Source of the DNA: Annona cherimola | Taxonomy: Eukaryota; Streptophyta; Magnoliopsida; Magnoliales; Annonaceae | Length of the DNA stretch: 64,000 nt | NCBI GenBank assembly: GCA_030490835.1 | Contig: CM059975.1 | Coordinates: 6,537,579-6,601,578, forward strand | Direction: 5' to 3' | Position numbers and translations under genes: made by a program | Part shown: one piece after another, positions 10,861-24,071 of the stretch | How the letters are laid out: every line of letters starts with the position of its first letter | Position numbering within the stretch: the first letter of the stretch is position 1 | Notes under the pieces: generated by a model | What the model was told of the DNA's origin: nothing | Database searches by the model: none | Seen by the model: only the letters and a program-made list of their open reading frames with translations

Positions 10861-12903
10861 GAGATTCTTAAAATTTAAAACGGTGATGAACTACCACTGT
10901 TGGCGGCACGACATTTCTGATTTTCTGTTCCCCTCGAGCAGCGGAAGATGGCAATATCAGCAGATGATTCGATTCGCTTGGGCTGAGGAGTTGTTCTACT
11001 TTCCAAAGACTCTCTTTCGATCAAATTCCTAAGCTTGGGTATATTTGAACTTTTAACATCTCTCACTATTAACCTCTTCCTCTTTCTTTCGCACTGAAGC
11101 TGAATCTCTGTGGGTTTGTTTGGGGTGAGATTTTTGTTTTCTAGACAGCCCCCAACATGGGCGAAGTACTCAGGCTATCTGCCATCCAAATGGGCCAACG
11201 AGATGAATGGCTGCCCAACAAAAATCTGTTCAGGTTGTAGGTCCCCATTCTCAGGTTGGCATATGGTCTGGCATCCGCTTGGCCATCAGCAACAGCACGA
11301 TATCACCAGATAGTTTCGATATTGTGGGTTGTGGGTGTGTTTTAAAAATTTTGAAAAATTATGCTTGATTTACTGTCTTGCCGATTTGCATTTTGATGAT
11401 GGGAGAGGTAGCTTGTTGTTTATGGATTCTGTTCTCTTTCATTTTCTCCCTTGAAATTGTGTTACCAATCATCTTGTAATGGAGTGTGAGTATATACGTA
11501 ATGACCAATAATTTTGTAGGTCTGTATCTGAGCATATACGTAATCGTCAGTAATTTTGTGGGTGTGCTCTACAAGTTTCGGCTCCGATCTTTTTTAATTC
11601 TAATTGAAAAAGCAAAACTTAACACGGTTGGATTTCTCTCTGTTGTCTCCTTTATTTTCTATTTTGTAAAAGTAAGTTGTTCCAGTATCAGATTATGCGT
11701 TTAGTGATGTTCGCCTTGATGTGATGTCTGATTCCGTGTTGAGTAATTGACGGGTTGGATTACTCTGTGCTTCGAATTTTAGTTGCAGGAGAAACTAAAC
11801 CTTATTGGCTTCTGGTTTCTGGTTTCTTTTCTTCTGTAGAATTTTGTTAGGGAGATGAGGATATAATTTTTATAGTAGCAGCGAAAATGCGGAATTGATT
11901 TAGATTGCTGACTCAGAATACCGTATTATCACCACTTTGACATGTTAATCGATGATACACATGGTGGAGAGATTGTGACTGATGCTGCATATACAATTCA
12001 ATCTGCGTGGAAGGTGGGAGATGCAGGGTCATAGGGTGTCATTTTGTTCTTATTAAAGTGGAAATGTTGTCGAATAGCCAATTGGTTAGCCATTCTATAT
12101 GAGGGATTGCTTTTCACAGTTGAGGAATGAAATGTTCATGGTACAAGTGTGTCTGTGATATTTTGAACTGGGTCAGAGTAAAGTGCAGGACAGAATCAGG
12201 AACCTGTATATTCAAAGAACTCGAGGGTAGGATGAACAACAGCTAATAGGACTGGACCTTATTTGTGTCATTGAACAAAGGAGAACAAAGAAAACCTAAG
12301 TACGATGAAGTTGGTTCAAGTTGAACAATCTTAATGGAATTTAAAAAAAAAAAAAATCAGCTCAAAACGTATGTGGAGGTGGCATAAAAAATACTGATGG
12401 GACATGTAGGGACAAGGATGCTAGTTAAAATGGAGTCGAACTCTTGATAGAAGAAGAAAGAAGGCTCAAAGGGATATGGATGGATAGGTCGCACCATGTT
12501 AATGACATATAGTTAGATGATGCTGTAGCTAGCGATGAAGGGGGATGACAGCTAGGATTGAAGACTTTCACCCCTCGTAGTTGAATAATGCCTTGTTTAC
12601 AATTCATGTTTTGCATAGCGCAATCTTGATTGAAAGAGTTTCTTTTTTTTTTTCTTCATCCGATTTTTATTTATGCAGTATGCTTTATTGTTTGGTTTTT
12701 GCTTTCTATTCTTTCCCTGCTACAAGATTTGCAGCCTAACTTTTGTGTTGAATTTGAAATTTGTATTTAACTGCAGTTTCTCCATTTCTCAAAAATTAAG
12801 TTGATATGCTTGTAGAGCCCCATTGCGGTTTATTTGGTTGGTTGGCATTTTTGTTGGAGAAGCCTTCTGTAACACCTATTTTTTCCAAGTTCTAGAAGCT
12901 TCA
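10861..12903 (+). other. Probable 5' leader exon(s) and leader intron of the WPP-associated gene
   Basis: From about 10880 the composition changes to mixed, gene-like sequence with a pyrimidine-rich stretch (cctcttcctctttctttc near 11070). The next 1.8 kb is T-rich, like a plant intron. A possible acceptor, ttttttccaagttctag, ends at 12893, ten bases before the start codon. No coding region was recognised. The leader exon position is inferred. Confidence 0.3.
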
Positions 12904-15900
12904 ATGGAGAATTCAGAGGTTTCAGATGCGAGAATTGGATCATCACTAGATTCTTCGTTGCAATCAGGTAACAATTTGGATGAAGCAATACATTTCGTTG
13001 ATGATTCAACCTTTGAAGAGCAATCATTTATGGAAAATTTAGATTCATATTTTGATGATATTAATAATCGCCTAACAATCTCAAGAATGGTGAGCACTTC
13101 TGTTATTAAGGGTATGGTGAGTGCTTTCTCGGAAGAAGCTGCGGAGAAAATTGCTTCAAAAGAAGCAGAAGTATCATTACTGAAACAAAGATTACATTCT
13201 TATGAGTCAAATGCACACGAAGACAGAAATCTTATCTCAGTAGCTATTTTAGAGCATAACTGCATCAATGTAGATGTGGACCATCTTAAGATAACAGCAG
13301 AACAGCAGTTTCAGAGGACTAAAGAGGAACTCGAGGCTTTAAAGGGTTGTTTATCAACTACCGGACCAGATTATGACAGTGTTCGAGAGCAATGGATGTT
13401 AGAAAAATTGGCAGACATTGAAAAAGGCCTTGGCATTTTCAAAAATATACTAAGAGCAGTATATGGGAAGCCTGCTAAAATGGTTTTAGAATCAGGGTCA
13501 CCTCTTTATGAGTGGAATTGGGAACAGGAGTTGCAAAAAGAAATTGAGCATATTGTGTTTCAAAGCTTTTTAAAAACCCAACATGAGGATTTTCAACAAT
13601 TGTCTGATGAAAAAGATAGGTGTTTGTGCCATAACCAAAACAAAAATCTGTTTCTGAAGGTTGGTGAACTCTCAAGTTTGTGCCAAGATCTAAATGACGT
13701 TTTGAGGTCCTCATTTGGTTTTGATCTCTCGAAACTGCCGGCTCAGGGATCCATTGAAATTCATGAGGAATTCACCAATGAAAAAAAAAATAAAGCTCAA
13801 CAGAAGGCTTTGGGAAGTCATGCATCAGTATCAGCTTCTCTTCAGGGTCAATTTGGTAGTTCTTATATTGAGAATTCACAGGATTCCAAAACAATGCCGC
13901 CTGAAACATTGGACTATCATCAGCTGAAACGCTCGACGAAGGAAGAAATAATCAACTATTTCAAGGCCAAACTGACTGATATGAAAAGGAGCCATGAGTT
14001 GACTTTGCAGAAGATGACGGAGGATTATTTCAGCCTCAGGCGTGGGGCCTTCCAAGAAAAAGGTTCTTGCAACAATAGGAAAGACAGAGACTTTGAGATG
14101 CTCAGGAAAAAGATTCAAGAGGTGATGTTAAAGTTGGAAGACATCCTTCTAGAGAATAAAAAATCATCAACATTTTGTGATGGTTATGAGAATATCTTCG
14201 CATTGAAGGAAAGGGTGAATAATTTGCTTTCTGAAAACAAACGTCTTCAGGACATGCTTGTGCATGAATGTGAGGAGTTAAAATCTCTCTTTTTGAAGCT
14301 TTTGGATACTTCTAATGGTGAATCACAACATTTGATTATGGAAGCCAACTTCTTGAAGCAGATAAAGAAACTAGAATGTGATTTGGAAGATCTGAATATG
14401 GAAAACTGCATTGCAGATGATGTATTTAAATGTGTTCTTAGAGAGTTTATTAGCGAAAACACACATGGAATGCAAGATTCAGATATTCAAGACAGTTTTG
14501 TTAGTGAGATATCTGCGATCGTTTTCAGGCAAGCTGTTAGTGATGCTGAGAACTGTACTAATCTATCAATGGCAAAACATAATAAAGAGAAGGAGAGAAG
14601 AATTCACCTTGAGGAAAAACTGCTAGATAATGAAAATGCTTTACATTTCTCAACGGAAGAGATAGGAAAGTTGAAGAAAGAGAAGGAAATGTTATGTGTA
14701 TTGATGGAAGAGAAAGAGAAATCAGCTTTAGAAATGGGCTCCACATTGATGGAACAGAAAATGCATGTTGAACGGGTTTGTGCAGAACTGAACAGTCTAA
14801 GGGACCGCGCAAAACAGCAAGAAGTTGTACTTGCCGAGGCAAAAAGGGAATCACAGTTGACAAATGGTAGACTGGATGAGGCATTGGAGAAAATTGGTTT
14901 CTATGAAGTACAAATAAGCAAACTAAAGTGGGAACTGCAAGTAGCAGCGAATCAACTGAGGGAAGCCGAGGGAGAAAGAAGCTCACTCTTTGACATTATT
15001 CAACAGAAGCAAAATAGTATATCAGCAGCCATATCACAACAACAGGAGCAAAGGAAGATAATGCAATCCATTTCTGATTCTGTCCATAAATTAACAACAG
15101 GAATGACTGAATTTGAGGTTAAAGCCATGGGGAACATAACAAACTACTACTCAAGGTACTTGTGTTTTTGTCTCTTGAATTTTGTTATTTCTATTAGTGC
15201 GCGATTAGTAGTTGAAATTTGAGACAGATTTTATCTTGTAAATATTGTTGGCGATCTAGAAGTGACAAGTTTATTGGATTCCGAGGTCGACATCCATCAA
15301 TATACCAGCATTTTTTCTGTTGGCATATGTAACCATTTTTGTAGTACAGTTACTTTTTCTCAAATTTCATGTGCTTTTACGTATGGACTTGTGCCATGCC
15401 AATCCACTAGCAGTTGCATGCGAGGATTCCGACCTTGAATAGCTGAGCATTATGTATAGATTGCATGGTTCGAAAATAGGAGCACCCAGTAGAGGGCTCT
15501 TCTGAAAATATAATGGATGGAATCAAAACTAGCACATATGATTTCCATCGGATGTATATTTGCGATTCTTGCGAGTGGTTAGACCTAATCGCCATTTGCT
15601 TTGGCTTTTCCATGATTTCGTAGAAAGCTATTCCATTCTATTTGTGATCATTTTTTTCGGCTCTTAAGTTGATTTGGTATGTATAGGACCCAAACTTTAA
15701 AGAGCATTGTTAACTGTGCTCTTTTTTTGGATGTCAACTGTGCTCTTTTTGTTATGGACAAAATGATTCGTTTCTTGATGTGGATTATAAAATCTGAAAT
15801 GTGTCTTATCTCATTGATGTGTAGGTTGGAGGCATTGAATCAGCACTACAGAATGCTTGTTCAGCTGGTGAACATGTTTAAGAGAAAGGAATTAGCACAC

Positions 15901-18191
15901 AAAGAGAGGTTTGAGCGGCAAAATTCTGACCTTAAAATGGCTGAAGCAGAGGTATGAGACCATACAAGGGCTGCTTTGTCTTTCTTGGTGAAATTTATGG
16001 TAATCCCATCTGATTGAGGAACGCCATGAAACTATGCCTTGGTCTTCTCGTGCTTATTGTATGTGAATGTCACGTGACTCTCTGAGCATTCTTAGGTCGT
16101 GTTGATATAGTATCATTGGCACAAGTTTTTACCTCACATAAATGCATGGTAAAAAGGCATTAGCTTGTGTTATAGTTCTTGCTTTCTATTCTATAATATC
16201 AAATACATTTTTCAAAGAACTTAAAAGGTGGGGGATTCTGTATCACATTTTGTTTCTGGAGTCTTTTTAACTTCTTTTTGTGATGACTATTTAGCTGACC
16301 TGATGATATACCAAGGGATTTCAAATGTCTTATCGTTATTATTATTTGATACTTAACTTTCACAAAGTACACTACTTTATTGTTGTGTTTGGTAACATCA
16401 AGATAAAATCATAGAATTCTAACTATGTAAACACTGTATTTCAGTTCTGCTGATCTTTTGTCTTGTTGTTACTGAAACTTGTGGATATCAGGTCGACTTG
16501 TTAGGGGATGAGGTTGAAGCCCTTCTTAGTCTTCTTTCAAAGATATATATTGCACTCGATCATTATTCTCTGATATTGGAGCATTATCCTGGAGTAAGTT
16601 CCTTCTCATTCAGGAGCAGCTGAATTTTTCTGCCCCTTGTTAAATATTGCTTGAAATTCTCATTGTTTCAATGTGAAGCTCACGCCATTTAATACAAAAT
16701 TAAAAACATTGAAATATATTGCTGTGATTGTCAAAGTTTCTCCACTAGTTTGTATGGTCAAGGAGCATGCTTTCCCTTCATTGAAATGGAGGAAGTTTTT
16801 TTAATGGATAGAGAATAACACGCAGTAACCTGCAATGGCATTTACAATTACATCTGCAAAAATTCATGATATAAAATGGGCAAACAGAGCACTGCATACC
16901 ACGGGGCTGTTTGGTAACGGGCAAAACTCGGTGATGTTTTTTTCTCTCTGCGAAAACTCTCGGTCAATAGCTGCAGGCTCGTTTTTTCAGGAAAAAAAGA
17001 AAGAAAAACAGCTACAGACTCATTAATTGCACTGCACGCATTTGTAAGAGCCAGAAATAAAAGTGTGAGAATGGCTGCTATTCTTGGGTGTGTTACAATT
17101 GCATAGCTATAAGTTCATGGACATTGTCAGGTGCGACTGACAGAAGACGACTGTGTGAAATGAAGATTCAACTGCTTGAAATGACATTTTTTTCAAATGC
17201 TCCCCTCAGTTGAAAAGTTTTGTCAACGTATGCGAGTTTTGCCCATTAACAAACAGCCCCCGCATTCTCAATTTTCTATCCTCTCCCAAATGTCAATTGG
17301 GTTAATTCTACTCCCAAATCCAAAAGCAGTCACTCTAAATGTGGCGGTGATTAAAAGGAGCCATGGGCTTGCAAAACCAAGGCAGGCTGCAGTATCTAAG
17401 TAATCCTTCTTGTTCTTTGTTCTTCCCATGTATCAACTTATTTCACTTCAGTATCAATCTGGAGTTATATGTTCTGACCTTTAGCTTCGTTCAGGTCATG
17501 GAGATTCTGAAATTGGTCAAAAGGAAGCTGCAAGGAGAAACTAACAAAACTATTGACCAGAAGGTGATTTCCATTTTTCATTTTCTTTCTTAAAATGTTA
17601 ATCTCTGAGGCCAGTGTACGTACGTCTCACGTATCTCAATTGACCTGTCCAGGACTGGGGCTCCAAATTAGATATTCCTGATAAAATCATGATAAATACC
17701 AAGAAACTATCTGGTTGTTGTGGTTTGAACCTACAATAAAAAAAATCAATGGTGAAAAATTTATTGTGATTTAATATCCATCAATCTGAATACCAGGGGT
17801 TTAGGATTTAGACAACTTAGTTTGATGGTGATGAATGATCTGAATACCAGGGGCTCATGCTTTAGACAAATTCATTTGAGATAGTTATTTTGTGGGTGTC
17901 AACCCTGTCAAAGCATTGCATAGTTTGTTTTTTTCCTTATTTCTTCCCTCTTTTTTCTTAGTTCATATCTTTCTTTCTTTCTTTCTCTCTTTTTGTTTTG
18001 TTTTGTTGCTTACTTGAATGTGGGAAAGCTTTATTACAAAAATTGCCACATTGTTTTGTCTTTTTCAGTATCCAGCGGAAACTACTGCTACCTCAACCAC
18101 ATTAATAGAACAGCGGAAAAGGTCAACAGCTTCTCACAGTGGCCAGTCTAACCGCATGAATGGAGGCAGTAATGCTTATGCCCTCATGTAA
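12904..18191 (+). CDS. WAP: WPP domain-associated protein (WAP-like), long coiled coil
   Basis: Five coding exons: 12904-15155, 15825-15951, 16492-16593, 17495-17563, 18069-18191. All have GT-AG borders and the joined frame of 890 residues stays open. The N-terminal block (residues 44-98: [15 protein letters not shown], then [13 protein letters not shown] and [14 protein letters not shown]) is the conserved signature of plant WPP domain-associated proteins. These bind WPP-domain proteins such as MAF1 at the nuclear envelope and Golgi. Almost all the rest is heptad-rich, Lys/Glu/Leu-rich coiled coil, with no transmembrane tail. The tail is Ser/Thr/Asn-rich and ends NAYALM. The ATG at 12904 is preferred; the frame is open further upstream but only from a non-ATG codon and across the presumed leader acceptor. 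An AATAAA at 18540-18545 is a plausible poly(A) signal. The family assignment rests on the N-terminal block. Confidence 0.85.
16903..17260. mobile_element. MITE in intron 3 of the WPP-associated gene
   Basis: Inverted ends GGGGCTGTTTGGTAACGG (16903) and its near complement ending aacaaacagcccc (17260), extending inward over gcaaaactcg / cgagttttgc. About 358 bp with no reading frame. The GGGCTGTTTGG-type end resembles hAT-derived MITEs. No clear target duplication was found. Confidence 0.65.
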
Positions 18192-19363
18192 CCTGATAAA
18201 GGCTCACATTAAACCAAGCAGATGAGCCGGAGAACATCGCCACCAGCTGTCCGTATGGAGCTGAGTTTGACGGATTGGTTTCTTGGGAGGATGTTAATAT
18301 AAGGGGACGTTAGGGTGCCTAGTTAATGTTTGAATGTAACTGCTTGAGCCACCTTTCTTGCACGAATGTATATAGCTTGTTATGGCTTTCCTTCACACGG
18401 TGGATTTTTTTCGAGAGGAATTTTTGGGAATATTTCCGTTCCATAATGGGTTTCATCCATGTACCCCTATATATGCCAATCTGGGAGTAGCACTGCGTAA
18501 AGTTGCACACCTACCGACTTTTCAAGTGAACTGTACATGAATAAACCTGTTTCTTTAGAAGGAATATTTACTAAGAAAAGGAAAACGTTTTCATCCATTG
18601 ACATGACTTGTGCACACTGTGGAAGATCTATTTTTATTGTTTTTAAAATTTTTTTATTTTGGGCTCATTTTTCACTGCTATTGTTTCCTATACCACTGAT
18701 GTCATTTTCTTCTGTCTAAAAAAGGTTGTTTTCATGGATTCCGGACCCACGGACACAACTTACCAAATCCAATTCGCTACAGTGGAACATCCAAATGAGA
18801 AAAACATTTTCCTTTTTTTTTTTTTTTTTTTTGGAAGAGATTCACCACAAAACACATGGACTTCATGGGCTTTCTTTTGATATATTTACCTTTACAACTT
18901 AAAGCATAAACCCCTTGATATGAAAATACAAAGCAACCCGGAATGCATGGTGATGCACATATAACACAATCCTTGTTCTATAGCTTCTTTTTTACATTTC
19001 TTTGCCATGGCTCCGCATGTAGATCATGTTGTGACGATCTCTGTTTCAGAGAAATGCAAGTCCCAACAATTCACCGTGGACCAGCAAACGAAAAGGAAAT
19101 GCAACTAGGAGTTCAAAGAAAAAAAAAAAAGGAAAAAAGAAAAATAGCGAGAAACATTTTCACACTTGGACGTAAATAACAGCTAACGGGATCTGCATTT
19201 CAGGTGTTGACCTTCTAGCCAATCGCCTAAGAAGGATCACTGAACCATGGCTCCAATTTTACATGCTAGATTCAAGATCGAATGTTTTTGATGGCTCAAT
19301 CTGTTGTTCTTGCTGGTGCTGCTCTTTACAATTTAGTATTTTCAACCCTAAATCAGGGCACCG
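18192..19363. other. Convergent 3' flanks of the WPP-associated gene and the kinase gene
   Basis: Holds the 3' UTR of the plus-strand gene (AATAAA at 18540) and, from the other side, the 3' end of the minus-strand kinase gene. Poly(T) at about 18812-18831 and A-rich tracts near 19120. No additional gene recognised. Confidence 0.4.
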
Positions 19364-22300
19364 TCAATTTCTTTGGTTGCCTTCAAATTCCTTGATGAAG
19401 AAGTTCCAAGCCAGCAAAGCTGCTCCAACTGCAGGCTCCACCTGCAAAGCAAATAGCGGAAAGGTACTGCAATGAAGGAAACGTATGATGAATCTTGCCA
19501 TTGTTATAGCGGCTCACTTGATTGAATTTGATCAATGTCAGTTAGAACAGCAGCATAAAATAAAATTGACAACGCAGACAACAGACCTTGGGTCTGACTG
19601 GACAAACCCCTGGAAACTCCTTAGAGATGAAGGAAACGACTTCTCCACCAATATCCCACCTCTCATTAGCTTCAAGAACGCGTCCAACCATTACGAGTGG
19701 GAAAGACCTCTGTCCATCTGCCCTTGGCCACCACACGAAAAACAATCTAAGGTGGGCGTACCAGTAAATTGAGCAACAGCCTAACAACTAACAAGATGTG
19801 AATAATTTTAGATAAAATGGGTAACATTAATAGAAATCCTACGATCAATTTATGAGCTGAGGCAACATCTGGAAGAATTGGTTGAAGCAGCATTTGTTGT
19901 TGCATAAAAAGGGGAACTAATGGTATGCTCGCTCAATGCTCCCGGGTGCATACACTCTTTTTTTTTTTAGTTTTTTTTGAAATTTTTTTTACAAAATTAT
20001 TAATCTAGGTGTATTTAATATGTGTATAAATTTTTACCATTTTTAGAGTATTTTAGATATTTATTTTTTATTTTTGAAAATCAGTGGCATTTTAGGTAAT
20101 TTAAAATTACTAAAATGCCACTGATTTTTAAAAATAAAAAATAAATATCTAAAATACTCCAAAAATGATAAAAAATAATACATATGTTAAATACACTTAG
20201 ATTAATAATTTTATAAAAAAAAATTTAAAAAATAATAAAAAAAATGGATGTATGCGCCCGGGAGCACTGAGAGCATACCACCAGGTCCCCATAAAAAGAT
20301 CTACGGTAGGATGATGACGCACCTTTACCGGATAGTCCAAGTCTTTGAACAACAGCTTTCACGCTTACAGCCAATTCTTGAACAGAATACAGTAAAATTT
20401 TATTTGAGACTTCATCCCCAGATTCAGCACAAGATAGAACCACTGGGACAAGGTCTGCAATGCGTGCCCAGGAAGGATCTGCATAGGTCCACCTAAATTC
20501 CAATGCCAATGAGAAAGGACGAGAATGATTTACTGTTAAAGCTCAACATCCTTTTTCAGATGAATCATGAAGTAAAGCCAAGTGCAAAATCTCTAGGAAT
20601 GAAGAAAGAAGAGCACGATTGATAATTGAATATGGGCTGTTTCATGCAATGAGAAATTCTAGCTATACACGATGAAGCAGAGGTTTGTGGAAACAAGATA
20701 GATGCCCACAATCATGCATGCATCAATGGTGGCATAGACAAATACAAGTAGATCATTACCCAATGAGCTCATCTGGTGAGGAAATCTTGAGCCAATGCAT
20801 AATACGGCGCGTAAGCATTGTCTGGGGACCACGGCCATCATGAGCCCTCACTATAGCAGTCAATGCCTGTGCTGCAATTCCATAACCACTGCAAAACATG
20901 AATCTCCAATGAGTTTTTTGGGCATGAATTCAAAAAAAATGCACTGCAAAAATATGAATATCAGTTCATTGCACAATAGCCTAGATAACAGGTGAATGTG
21001 AACCAACTACCAATTTTAAATGGATCTGAAATAACTAGGAGTTCCTGGAAATTGATAGGGTAAGGCACTTCAAAAGAAATTGTGCTGTGGATTTTCTGCA
21101 AATTTTTTGAGAAAATTCTTTTTGTTGCTATAGATTCACCAACGACAATAAGTAAGTACAGAACTGAACAGGTTCTTGGTATGGAGTATGGACCATGCAT
21201 CTGCCAATGAAAACTTACCTGCCCCAGTCACCTAAAATCGGTCCTGCACCAGCAGCTCTTGCTTCCCTTCCATCTTCTGTGAATCCATAAGCAATGGTCC
21301 CAGTACCAGCAATTAATACACAACCATGGAGCCTTCCCAGTGTCCCACTTGCCAGAGCTGCCACAGCGTCATTTCGGACAAAAAGCTTCACATGGCTTGG
21401 AAATATATCTCTGGGATGGAGAATGAAACAGGTTAGAAAATTTTGGAAACCAATCAGATCCAAATTTTCACCAAAGAACCTTGGAAATGGATGGACTTGA
21501 GATGGCTGAGGAGAAATCTTTAATTCTAACAACTTGTAGCAGAGTCAAACCTGAGCCAATTTAGTATTCGCTCCTGATCCGTTCGATGGTCGACACCGGC
21601 TACAGCTAAACACACAGCTCGAACAGCAGAGCGATTAGAATGGCATTTCATCAGGACTCGAGCCATTACTTCCTCCAATGTCTGCCTAGCTTCCGTTTCT
21701 GCATGCAAACTCATTCCCAAACTAGGTAAGCAAACTACCGAATATATATCTTACAACAGCATCAGATAATTTTAAAATCTTTTTTTTTTTTTACCGGTGG
21801 TTGATGGTAGAAAAATGCAATTCTCTGTTGGACAGTAATTAAATTAAGCTAATCTCTCCCTTGCAAATGAGTAAATGGGCATGTTTGGTGCATGCGTGTT
21901 TGGGGAATGAATAGCATCATAAGGCAAATTAACTCCCGAAATTTTCTTCGGTAAATGGTATTCAATTAGAGTCCAAAAAAATTCCAGGTTGAATTTTACA
22001 AGAGAACAATCGAAAACGTCTTTGAATTGGTTTAAACCCTTCAATCCAGTAATCCACTTGCACTTAAAATTAGGTGAGGTAAACAACAGTAAAAATTCGA
22101 GTTACACTTGAAACTAAAAACAAGAGAATTCCTGAATATTTTTTTTTTCTAAAAAAAATGGTACGACAATATCAAGAAGTAGATCGAAGAGCCAACACCA
22201 ACAAGAAAGTCTATAAAAGCACTCGATCGCCAGAAAAATCTTCTGATGAAGCATAGGTGATACGACTAGAGTCTTAAAGATCGTAGAGAAGGGAACAGAA

Positions 22301-22569
22301 GATAACTGAAAACAAGGAAGTGAACAGAGATATATAGGAGATAGAAAGAAAGCGACACCTCCGACGCTGTTGTGGTTGGAGCATCCGGCCACTGAGCGGG
22401 CGAGGAGAGGCAGAGGGTCTTGAAGACTGCCGGAGAACGGCATTGCCATGCAAACGCAGACGGTGTCCGATGTTCCTCCATCAACGCCCAGGATCACATC
22501 CGACGCCTCTGGCGATATTAGCATCTCCTCCTCGAAATCCCACACCTCCCCGTTTCTACTCCGCTTCAT
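19364..22569 (-). CDS. NAGK: N-acetyl-D-glucosamine kinase (BadF/BadG ATPase family)
   Basis: Phosphorylates GlcNAc to GlcNAc-6-phosphate in amino-sugar salvage towards UDP-GlcNAc. Seven exons on the minus strand, in transcript order: 22569-22359, 21698-21551, 21410-21219, 20888-20760, 20492-20329, 19717-19587, 19441-19364. All junctions are GT-AG and the 1053-base frame gives 350 residues, the usual plant length. It belongs to the actin/hexokinase fold. The first phosphate loop is VDGGTSDT (29-36). The catalytic Asp is probably Asp134 in RNDAVAALASG. The second phosphate loop is LIAGTGTIAYGF (152-163), followed by EDGREARAAGAGP and GDWGSGYGIA. The adenosine-binding segment near the C-terminus reads GRVLEAN where GGVLEAN would be expected; this is a real difference in the genomic sequence. 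The C-terminus is VEPAVGAALLAWNFF plus a short tail. Intron 5 carries a MITE. Confidence 0.95.
19921..20280. mobile_element. Near-perfect hairpin MITE in intron 5 of NAGK
   Basis: Ends TGGTATGCTC and GAGCATACCA are perfect complements. Inside follow cccgggtgcataca / tgtatgcgcccggg and a long foldback centred near 20098 (aaatcagtggcatttta / taaaatgccactgattt). About 360 bp, no reading frame. The centre shares the aaatacacttagattaat core seen in other hairpins of this window. Confidence 0.8.
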
Positions 22570-24066
22570 GATCTCCTACAAAGACCAGCTGCCTGCCTCG
22601 CCAAATCAAAGGAGGGAAGAAAACCTCGATTTCGTGGAAAAGAGGAGCTCGCTGGGGTCATGCAGAGAAGAAAGAGTAGGTAGATAGTATGTAATGGGTG
22701 AGGATGGGATTCGACTACGTCGAATGTGCCAAGCAGAAAGGGATCGCACTGCAGCTTTCGATACTCCGACGGACACGTGGCACGCATTCCGGCTACCGTT
22801 GACCAACTGCAGGAACCTGTTATTGCGATGCCATTGGCTGCAACGATCTGGGAGATGCCAGTGGTGGAGCGCACGTGCGGGCTACTGCAGCAGTTTCTTC
22901 CACGTGTGAGCTTCCTCCGCAGCTGCGGCTCGGCTGGCGTTGTCCCCGCTACGGTTGCCTTCGTTCGATGCCTGCTGTTCTGTCCTGGTCTATTTCCAAC
23001 ACAACCACCTTGTTCTTGGCTCACCGACTCTCGCTTACGTCAAAAACACATATGCCTTTTGTTAATTATATTTTCTTCATCATCTTCTTCATCTTCATCT
23101 TCTTATTCTCTCTCTTGTGAATTTTTAATGGGCAAGTGATTGGCCGATTTGCCATCAAATGCAACCTTGCCACTTGGCGATTTCTCAAGCCATCAGCAAG
23201 GGAAAACGACAAACGCATGGATCCGAACAGAAGATGGAAGGAAAACTGTTTTAGACGCAATTCGCAGGTGGGGAAGTCACGTGGAAGCATTACAGTGAAC
23301 GATTTTGGAGCCTTGGGTTTGGGTCTTCTTCTCTTCCACCACCTTCATCTGCTGGATCATTGAAGAAACAAATATCGATTGATCCAGCCCTCCATCTTTG
23401 TTGGACTTGGACAGGCCGACCTTTTTCATCTGCACCGCTGCACGTGCACTCCGTAATGCTAATACAAGAAAGAAAGACGCCTCTCGTCCATTCACTTCTG
23501 TCAAGTCCTGGGGCCGTAGCTTTGACGTCCACGTACAAGCCGGTCTCTGAATTGTATAATGATCAGAATTTAGGAATGATGAGATAATGCCGGATTCACC
23601 GAGAAGGGGCAAAAAATAAAAATAAAAATTCAAAAGGTTGCTGGGGTATTCGTTTATACTTCATGATAGACTGTTTTGAAATTGCATTAAAAATTATTTA
23701 CCACTTTTTGAGTTGATATACTAGAAAATGTACAAGGTGTTATCTTCTACTTCAAAATTGTTTATTTAAACAACATATCAGAAGGTGTATCTGAAAATAT
23801 CATCTGCGGCTAATTAAAATAAGTGTTGTCGTTGACTGTGGGGTTTTACAATTTTCTCTCGAGATGAAGATTTGGGAAAAAAATTTCTTACGTGGTGCAA
23901 GGGTGTGAATCTACTCCATTATAATATCTGAATATCATGATGTATATATAAAAAAAATAACTGTTGTCGTTTTGAGCCATCCCCTTGTTTGGTTATGTGA
24001 TAAACGCATGGCAATTGGCATACTCTGACACGTTAAAACAGAGCAGCCTATAGCAATATGGGTGTA
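22570..24066. other. NAGK promoter side and unassigned mixed-GC region
   Basis: From 22570 to about 23600 the GC content is higher than in neighbouring intergenic DNA and contains several frames in both directions, none with a recognised domain. A TTC/TCA-rich microsatellite lies at about 23069-23113. The part nearest 22570 must hold the promoter and 5' UTR of the minus-strand kinase. From about 23600 the sequence becomes AT-rich spacer up to the Copia insertion. An unrecognised small gene or a noncoding transcript cannot be excluded. Confidence 0.35.
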
Positions 24067-24071
24067 AGGTG

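Noticed and set aside
11110..11313. 67-aa frame with several cysteines and tryptophans
   Set aside because: Falls in the presumed leader/intron of the WPP-associated gene and matches nothing recognised.
12823..12903. Upstream extension of the WPP-associated protein by 27 residues
   Set aside because: It begins at a non-ATG codon and crosses a likely leader-intron acceptor; the family N-terminus fits the ATG at 12904.
22566..23024. 152-aa minus-strand frame overlapping the NAGK start
   Set aside because: Different frame from the kinase; covers its promoter and 5' UTR; no recognised motif.
23277..23633. 118-aa minus-strand frame upstream of NAGK
   Set aside because: No recognised domain or splice context; kept only as part of the unassigned region.
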